Positions 59,590 to 64,000 of a DNA stretch of 64,000 nt are shown here, piece after piece; the first letter of the stretch is position 1, and every line of letters starts with the position of its first letter. Source of the DNA: Clavibacter californiensis (lineage in GTDB: Bacteria; Actinomycetota; Actinomycetes; Actinomycetales; Microbacteriaceae); contig NZ_CP040792.1 of NCBI RefSeq assembly GCF_021952865.1, positions 2,108,001-2,172,000 of the forward strand. Direction: 5' to 3'. The translations under genes were made by a program, and so were the position numbers. The notes under the pieces are model-generated. The model was not told the DNA's origin. It made no database searches and worked only from the letters and a program-made list of their open reading frames with translations.

Positions 59590-60864
59590 TCACCGCGCCG
59601 CCTGGCGCTTGGGGCGGGCGCGACCCGACCCCTGCTGCTTGGGGACCGTCGTGCCCGCCTCGGCGATGCTGCCGATGATGAGCGCGGCCTGCAGGATGAG
59701 CGCCTCGCGCGCGCCCGTGGCATCCCACCCGATCACGTCGGAGACGCGCTTGAGGCGGTAGCGGACCGTGTTGGGGTGCACGAACAGCTCCCGCGCGGTC
59801 GCCTCGAGGGAGCGGCCGGTGTCGAGGTAGCACCAGAGCGTCGCGAGCAGCTCGGTGGAGTGCGCCTGCAGCGGCTTGTAGATCCGGTTGATGAGGGTCG
59901 AGCGCGCGAGCGGGTCGCCGGCCAGGGCGCGCTCCGGGAGCAGATCGTCGGCGAGCGTCGGCCGCGGGGCGTTGCGCCACGACCGCGCGACGGCGAAGCC
60001 CGCCAGGGCCGCCCGTGCGCTCCGCGATGCCTCGACGAGGCTGGGGACCTCGTGGCCGAGCACGAGGTGGCCTGCCCCGAACCCGGGCTCGAGCTGGGTC
60101 GCGATCTCGAGGAAGGAGACCGGGGGAGCCTCCGGCGCGGCGGCCTCCGGGTCGACCACCGCGGGGGACGCACGTCCGATGACGAGGACGAGCCTGCTGC
60201 CCTGCACGCCGATGAGCACGTCGGCCTCCAGGTGCCGCGCGGTGCGACGCAGCTGGTCGACGTCGAGCACCGCGGGAGCCGTGCCCACGAGGACGGACAC
60301 CTCCCCGTGCCCGTGCCACCCGAGCGCGGCGATGCGCGACGGCAGCTCGTCGTCGTACTCGCCGGACAGGATGCTGTCGACGACGAGCGCCTCGAGCCGG
60401 GCGTCCCAGAGCCCGCGGGCCTCCGCGGCACGTGCGTAGACGTCGGCGGCCGCGAACGCGATCTCCCGCGAGTACAGCAGGATCGCGTCGCGCACCGTGC
60501 GGTGGCGGTCGCGCACGCGGTCCTCGACGACCTCGACCGTGACGCGGATGAGCTGCAGCGTCTGCTGCAGGCTCACGGAGCGGAGCAGCTCGCGGGGCGC
60601 AGCCCCGAACACGTCCGCCGCGATCCACGGCGTGGAGTCGGGGTCGTCGTACCAGTGGATGAAGGACGTGATCCCGGCCTGCGCGACGAGCCCCACGGCG
60701 GACCGCCGCCCGGGCGGCATGTCGCCGTACCAGGGCAGCGTGTCCTCCAGCCGCTTGAGCGTCGCGCTCGCGAGCTCGCCCGAGAGGGACCGGAGCCACG
60801 TCAGCGTCTCCGCCTTCGTCTCCCCGGTCTCCACGTCGGTGTCGTGCCGATCGCTCGTGGTCAC
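59590..60864 (-). CDS. fasR: PucR-type regulator, likely FasR activator of fatty-acid synthesis
   Basis: This 424-residue protein ends in a PucR-type C-terminal HTH (ELFVHPNTVRYRLKRVSDVIG, residues ~375-395), preceded by a GGDEF-like regulatory fold. The N-terminal region (LTWLRSLSGELASATLKRL) matches the FasR proteins found next to fabD in Streptomyces and Mycobacterium, which activate the fab operon in response to acyl-CoA levels. The position just before fabD-fabH-acpP-fabF supports that role. It begins 16 bp after aceE, so read-through from aceE is possible. Confidence 0.88.
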   Translation of the reverse strand: MTTSDRHDTDVETGETKAETLTWLRSLSGELASATLKRLEDTLPWYGDMPPGRRSAVGLVAQAGITSFIHWYDDPDSTPWIAADVFGAAPRELLRSVSLQQTLQLIRVTVEVVEDRVRDRHRTVRDAILLYSREIAFAAADVYARAAEARGLWDARLEALVVDSILSGEYDDELPSRIAALGWHGHGEVSVLVGTAPAVLDVDQLRRTARHLEADVLIGVQGSRLVLVIGRASPAVVDPEAAAPEAPPVSFLEIATQLEPGFGAGHLVLGHEVPSLVEASRSARAALAGFAVARSWRNAPRPTLADDLLPERALAGDPLARSTLINRIYKPLQAHSTELLATLWCYLDTGRSLEATARELFVHPNTVRYRLKRVSDVIGWDATGAREALILQAALIIGSIAEAGTTVPKQQGSGRARPKRQAAR

Positions 60865-60880
60865 GTCAGGTCGGCGCAGC

Positions 60881-63607
60881 TCACGCCTCGCCGCCCGCCG
60901 ATCCGGTCGTGCCGGCGTTCACATCGAGCAGGCGGTACTTGTCGATCGCCCACTTCGGCGCGTCCTGGTCGACCTTGCCCTGCTTGGCGAGCCGCTGCAG
61001 CGTCTTCACGACCATCGACGGACCGTCGATCGCGAAGAAGCGGCGGGCGGCCGGACGGGTGTCCGAGAAGCCGAAGCCATCTGCGCCGAGCGTCGAGTAG
61101 TCACCGGGGACGAACTGGCGGATCTGGTCGGGGACCGCGTGCGAGAAGTCGGTGACCGCGACGAACGGGCCCTCGGCATGACGCAGCTTCTCCTCCAGGT
61201 ACGGGACCCGGGTCTCGGAGTGCGGGTGGAGCATGTTGTGCTCCTCGGCGGCGAGGCCATCGCGGCGGAGCTCGCCCCACGAGGTCACGGACCACACGTC
61301 GGCGGACACGCCCCAGTCATCGGCCAGCAGCTGCTGCGCCTCGAGGGCCCACGGGACGGCCACGCCGGACGCCATGAGCTGCGCCTTGGGGCCGTCGACC
61401 CAGCCGTCCTTGAGCTTGTAGACGCCGCGGACGATGCCGTCCACGTCCACGCCCTCGGGCTCGCTCGGGTGGATGATGGGCTCGTTGTACACCGTGAGGT
61501 AGTACATGACGTTCGGGTCCTCGTGCTCCCCGCCGTACATGCGCTCGAGGCCGGACCGCACGATGTGCCCGATCTCGTAGGCGTACGCCGGGTCGTAGGA
61601 CACGACGGCCGGGTTCGTCTGCGACAGGACGAGCGAGTGGCCGTCGGCGTGCTGGAGCCCCTCGCCCGTGAGCGTGGTGCGTCCTGCGGTGGCACCGATG
61701 AGGAAGCCGCGGGCCATCTGGTCGCCGGCGGCCCAGATGGCATCGCCCGTGCGCTGGAACCCGAACATCGAGTAGAAGACGTAGATCGGGATGAGCGGCT
61801 CGCCCTGCGTCGAGTACGTGGTGCCGAGGTTCGTGAACGCCGCCAGGGCGCCCGCCTCGTTGATGCCGACGTGCACGATCTGGCCCTGCGGGCTCTCCTT
61901 GTAGGAGAGGAGCAGCTCGCGGTCGACCGACGTGTAGTGCTGGCCGTTCGGGTTGTAGATCTTCGCCGTCGGGAAGAAGGCGTCGATGCCGAACGTGCGG
62001 GCCTCGTCCGGGATGATCGGGACGACGCGGTTGCCGAAGTCCTTGGAGCGGATGAGGTCCTTCAGGAGCCGGACGAACGCCATGGTGGTGGCGATCTCCT
62101 GCGTGCCGGAGCCCTTCTTGGAGATGCGGTACGCGGAGTCGTCCGGGAGAGTGATGGCCGTGTGCTGCGTGCGGCGCTCCGGCGAGTACCCGCCGAGCGC
62201 ACGGCGGCGCTCCTGCATGTACTGGATCGCCTCGTCGTCCTGGCCGGGGTGGTAGTACGGCGGCAGGTACGGGTCCGCCTCGAGCTGGGCGTCCGTGATC
62301 GGCACGCGCATCTCGTCGCGGAACTGCTTGAGGTTGTCGAGCGTGAGCTTCTTCATCTGGTGGGTCGCGTTGCGTCCCTCGAAGCTCGGGCCGAGGCCGT
62401 AGCCCTTGACGGTCTTCGCCAGGATCACCGTGGGCTGCCCCGTGTGCTCGCTGGCCGCCTTGAACGCCGCGTAGACCTTGCGGTAGTCGTGCCCGCCGCG
62501 CTTGAGGTTCCAGATCTGGTCGTCGGTGTAGCCCTCGACGAGCTTCGCGGTGCGCTCGTCGCGCCCGAAGAAGTTCTCGCGGATGTAGGCGCCGCTCTCG
62601 GCCTTGTAGGTCTGGTAGTCGCCGTCCGGCGTGCGGTTCATGAGGTCGAGGAGCGCGCCCTCGGTGTCGCGGGCGAGGAGGTCGTCCCACTCGCGGCCCC
62701 AGACCACCTTGATGACGTTCCAACCCGCGCCGCGGAAGAAGCTCTCCAGCTCCTGGATGATCTTGCCGTTGCCGCGGACGGGTCCGTCGAGGCGCTGCAG
62801 GTTGCAGTTGATGACGAAGTTCAGGTTGTCGAGCTTCTCGTTCGCCGCCACCTGGAGCTGGCCGCGGCTCTCCACCTCGTCCATCTCGCCGTCGCCCAGG
62901 AACGCCCAGACCTGCTGGTCGGACGCGTCCTTGATGCCGCGGTTGGTCAGGTACTTGTTCGCCTGCGCCTGGTAGATCGCGTTGATGGGGCCGAGGCCCA
63001 TCGAGACCGTGGGGAACTGCCAGAACTCCGGCATGAGACGCGGGTGCGGGTAGGAGGACAGCCCTCCGCCCGAGTGGCTCTTCTCCTGGCGGAAGCCGTC
63101 CAGCTGGTGCTCGCTCAGACGTCCCTCGAGGAACGCGCGCGCGTAGGTGCCGGGGGATGCGTGGCCCTGGACGAACACCTGGTCGCCGCCGCCGGGGTGG
63201 TCCTGGCCGCGGAAGAAGTGGTTGTAGCCGACCTCGTAGAGCGCGGCCGAGGACGCGTAGGTGGCGATGTGCCCGCCGACCGCGATGCCGGGGCGCTGGG
63301 CCCGGTGGACCGTGACGGCCGCGTTCCAGCGGATCCATGCGCGGTAGCGGCGCTCGAGGTCCTCGTCACCGGGGAAGTCGGGCTCGTTCTCCGGCGCGAT
63401 GGTGTTGATGTAGTCCGTGGTCGGGACCATCGGCACACCCAGGTGCAGCTCCTTGGAGCGCTTCAGGAGGCTGAGCATGACGTCGCGCGCGCGACCCCGG
63501 CCCTGCGTCTCCACGAGCCCGTCGAGCGACTCGTTCCATTCGGCGGTCTCTTCCGGATCCTGGTCGGTGTGGTTCACCGAGTACGGATCCTGGTCGTTGA
63601 CAGTCAC
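60881..63607 (-). CDS. aceE: Pyruvate dehydrogenase E1 component (homodimeric)
   Basis: AceE decarboxylates pyruvate and passes the acetyl group to the E2 subunit, yielding acetyl-CoA. The 908-residue protein has a thiamine-diphosphate site ([15 protein letters not shown], near residue 247, with the GDG...N motif) and conserved [15 protein letters not shown] near 136. The C-terminal third contains [21 protein letters not shown] 63607 has RBS GGAAGAGG; the upstream ATG at 63703 lies within the -10 box and is rejected. The E2 and E3 genes are not in the window. Confidence 0.95.
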   Translation of the reverse strand: MTVNDQDPYSVNHTDQDPEETAEWNESLDGLVETQGRGRARDVMLSLLKRSKELHLGVPMVPTTDYINTIAPENEPDFPGDEDLERRYRAWIRWNAAVTVHRAQRPGIAVGGHIATYASSAALYEVGYNHFFRGQDHPGGGDQVFVQGHASPGTYARAFLEGRLSEHQLDGFRQEKSHSGGGLSSYPHPRLMPEFWQFPTVSMGLGPINAIYQAQANKYLTNRGIKDASDQQVWAFLGDGEMDEVESRGQLQVAANEKLDNLNFVINCNLQRLDGPVRGNGKIIQELESFFRGAGWNVIKVVWGREWDDLLARDTEGALLDLMNRTPDGDYQTYKAESGAYIRENFFGRDERTAKLVEGYTDDQIWNLKRGGHDYRKVYAAFKAASEHTGQPTVILAKTVKGYGLGPSFEGRNATHQMKKLTLDNLKQFRDEMRVPITDAQLEADPYLPPYYHPGQDDEAIQYMQERRRALGGYSPERRTQHTAITLPDDSAYRISKKGSGTQEIATTMAFVRLLKDLIRSKDFGNRVVPIIPDEARTFGIDAFFPTAKIYNPNGQHYTSVDRELLLSYKESPQGQIVHVGINEAGALAAFTNLGTTYSTQGEPLIPIYVFYSMFGFQRTGDAIWAAGDQMARGFLIGATAGRTTLTGEGLQHADGHSLVLSQTNPAVVSYDPAYAYEIGHIVRSGLERMYGGEHEDPNVMYYLTVYNEPIIHPSEPEGVDVDGIVRGVYKLKDGWVDGPKAQLMASGVAVPWALEAQQLLADDWGVSADVWSVTSWGELRRDGLAAEEHNMLHPHSETRVPYLEEKLRHAEGPFVAVTDFSHAVPDQIRQFVPGDYSTLGADGFGFSDTRPAARRFFAIDGPSMVVKTLQRLAKQGKVDQDAPKWAIDKYRLLDVNAGTTGSAGGEA

Positions 63608-63692
63608 CCTCGACCTCTTCCTGTGGTGTGCAGACATCGTCTTCGGTGCCACGGGGCTCGAAGGGTGCGAGACCGCGCGTACGCCGAGGGCC

Positions 63693-63698
63693 AGCCTA
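63693..63698 (-). promoter_or_regulatory. -10 box TAGGCT of aceE
   Basis: On the minus strand TAGGCT predicts a start near 63686 and an ~80-nt leader ending in RBS GGAAGAGG. A TGACCG lies about 17 bp upstream as a possible -35. Confidence 0.45.
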
Positions 63699-63788
63699 CC
63701 CATGACGGCCGACGGTCACGGACGGACGGCGGCGCGTCCCGCCGGCCCGTCGCGACCGCGTGGCGCTGGACTTCGCGGATCCCGGGCG

Positions 63789-63794
63789 TAGTGT
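63789..63794 (+). promoter_or_regulatory. -10 box TAGTGT of peroxiredoxin gene
   Basis: TAGTGT is 8 nt before an in-frame GTG (63803) and 54 nt before ATG 63848. Either a leaderless start or a short leader with RBS GGAAGG is possible. Confidence 0.4.
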
Positions 63795-63847
63795 GGATCC
63801 TCGTGCCAGACAGGGGACATCTGCCGGCACGGAAGGATCCGCACCCC

Positions 63848-64000
63848 ATGGCCCTGGCCAACGACACACAGGCTCCCGACTTCGAGCTCGCCAACCAGTT
63901 CGGCGAGCGCGTCCGGTTGAGCGAGTACCGCGGACACCGCGCGGTCGCCCTCGTCTTCTTCCCCCTCGCCTTCTCCGGCACGTGCACGGGCGAGATGTGC
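63848..64000 (+). CDS. Peroxiredoxin (AhpE-like), 3' end cut by window
   Basis: The first 51 residues show ALANDTQAPDFELANQFGE and a thioredoxin-like strand VALVFFPLAFSGTCTGEMC. The peroxidatic Cys lies in the FSGTCT motif near residue 47. This fits one-Cys AhpE/BCP-type peroxiredoxins of Actinobacteria. ATG 63848 is preferred because relatives start at MALA; an in-frame GTG at 63803 is an alternative. It is divergent to aceE across about 240 bp. Confidence 0.9.
   Translation, partial: MALANDTQAPDFELANQFGERVRLSEYRGHRAVALVFFPLAFSGTCTGEMC

Noticed and set aside
63608-63703. Longer aceE starting at ATG 63703 or ATG 63637
   Set aside because: ATG 63703 overlaps the -10 box TAGGCT; GTG 63607 has the best RBS and matches the usual N terminus.

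Overview
The window is high-G+C actinobacterial DNA. Gene content and order (phoH-ybeY-corC-era, recO-uppS, dgt-dnaG, aceE-fasR-fabD-fabH-acpP-fabF), frequent GTG/TTG starts and TANNNT-type -10 boxes placed 6-7 nt before start codons all point to a member of the Microbacteriaceae. A fucose-type exopolysaccharide locus makes Clavibacter or a close relative the best guess. That is inference; no rRNA or species marker is present. I found no transposase, phage gene, rRNA or CRISPR array.

Layout. 1-3735: RNA/ribosome maturation run (phoH cut by the window edge, ybeY, a CBS-domain membrane protein, era). 3844-10149: a membrane module of histidine kinase, NarL-type response regulator, membrane-anchored alpha/beta hydrolase and MprF-like aminoacyl-phosphatidylglycerol synthase. 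10209-12081: leuA behind a 14-codon Leu-rich leader peptide and an RBS-sequestering stem. 12172-23490: housekeeping genes (recO, uppS, glyS, dusB, dgt, dnaG) plus an oxidoreductase, a YbaK-type deacylase and a FrnE/DsbA-type protein. 23691-31346: an oligopeptide-type ABC operon with a fused double ATPase, an extra ATPase and a 2-hydroxyacid dehydrogenase. 31410-36092: lactonase, tRNA-Asn, def, a DMT transporter, a glycosyltransferase and a CAU-anticodon tRNA. 36102-50549: a capsule/exopolysaccharide locus opened by a 19-bp tandem repeat. 50695-55816: small conserved genes, cspA, a stand-alone PolA-type polymerase, a DUF1684 protein, a PadR regulator and a DUF3145 protein. 55908-63607 (minus strand): pyruvate dehydrogenase E1, a FasR-type regulator and the type II fatty-acid synthase genes. 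63848-end: start of a peroxiredoxin gene.

How the genes work together. The polysaccharide locus carries a nearly full colanic-acid-like set: GDP-fucose synthesis (gmd, fcl), initiating transferase (WcaJ-like), glycosyltransferases, two acetyltransferases, a pyruvyltransferase, Wzy polymerase and Wzx flippase. No chain-length/export kinase and no GDP-mannose supply genes are present. The aceE-fasR-fab block places acetyl-CoA supply beside fatty-acid synthesis under a probable FasR activator.

The most notable regulatory signals are the leuA leader (leaderless Leu-rich ORF plus perfect 10-bp anti-RBS stem), a recurring leaderless-promoter pattern at 13 genes, a PadR operator palindrome abutting its own -10 box, and G6 tracts serving as ribosome-binding sites for gmd and the WcaJ-like gene.
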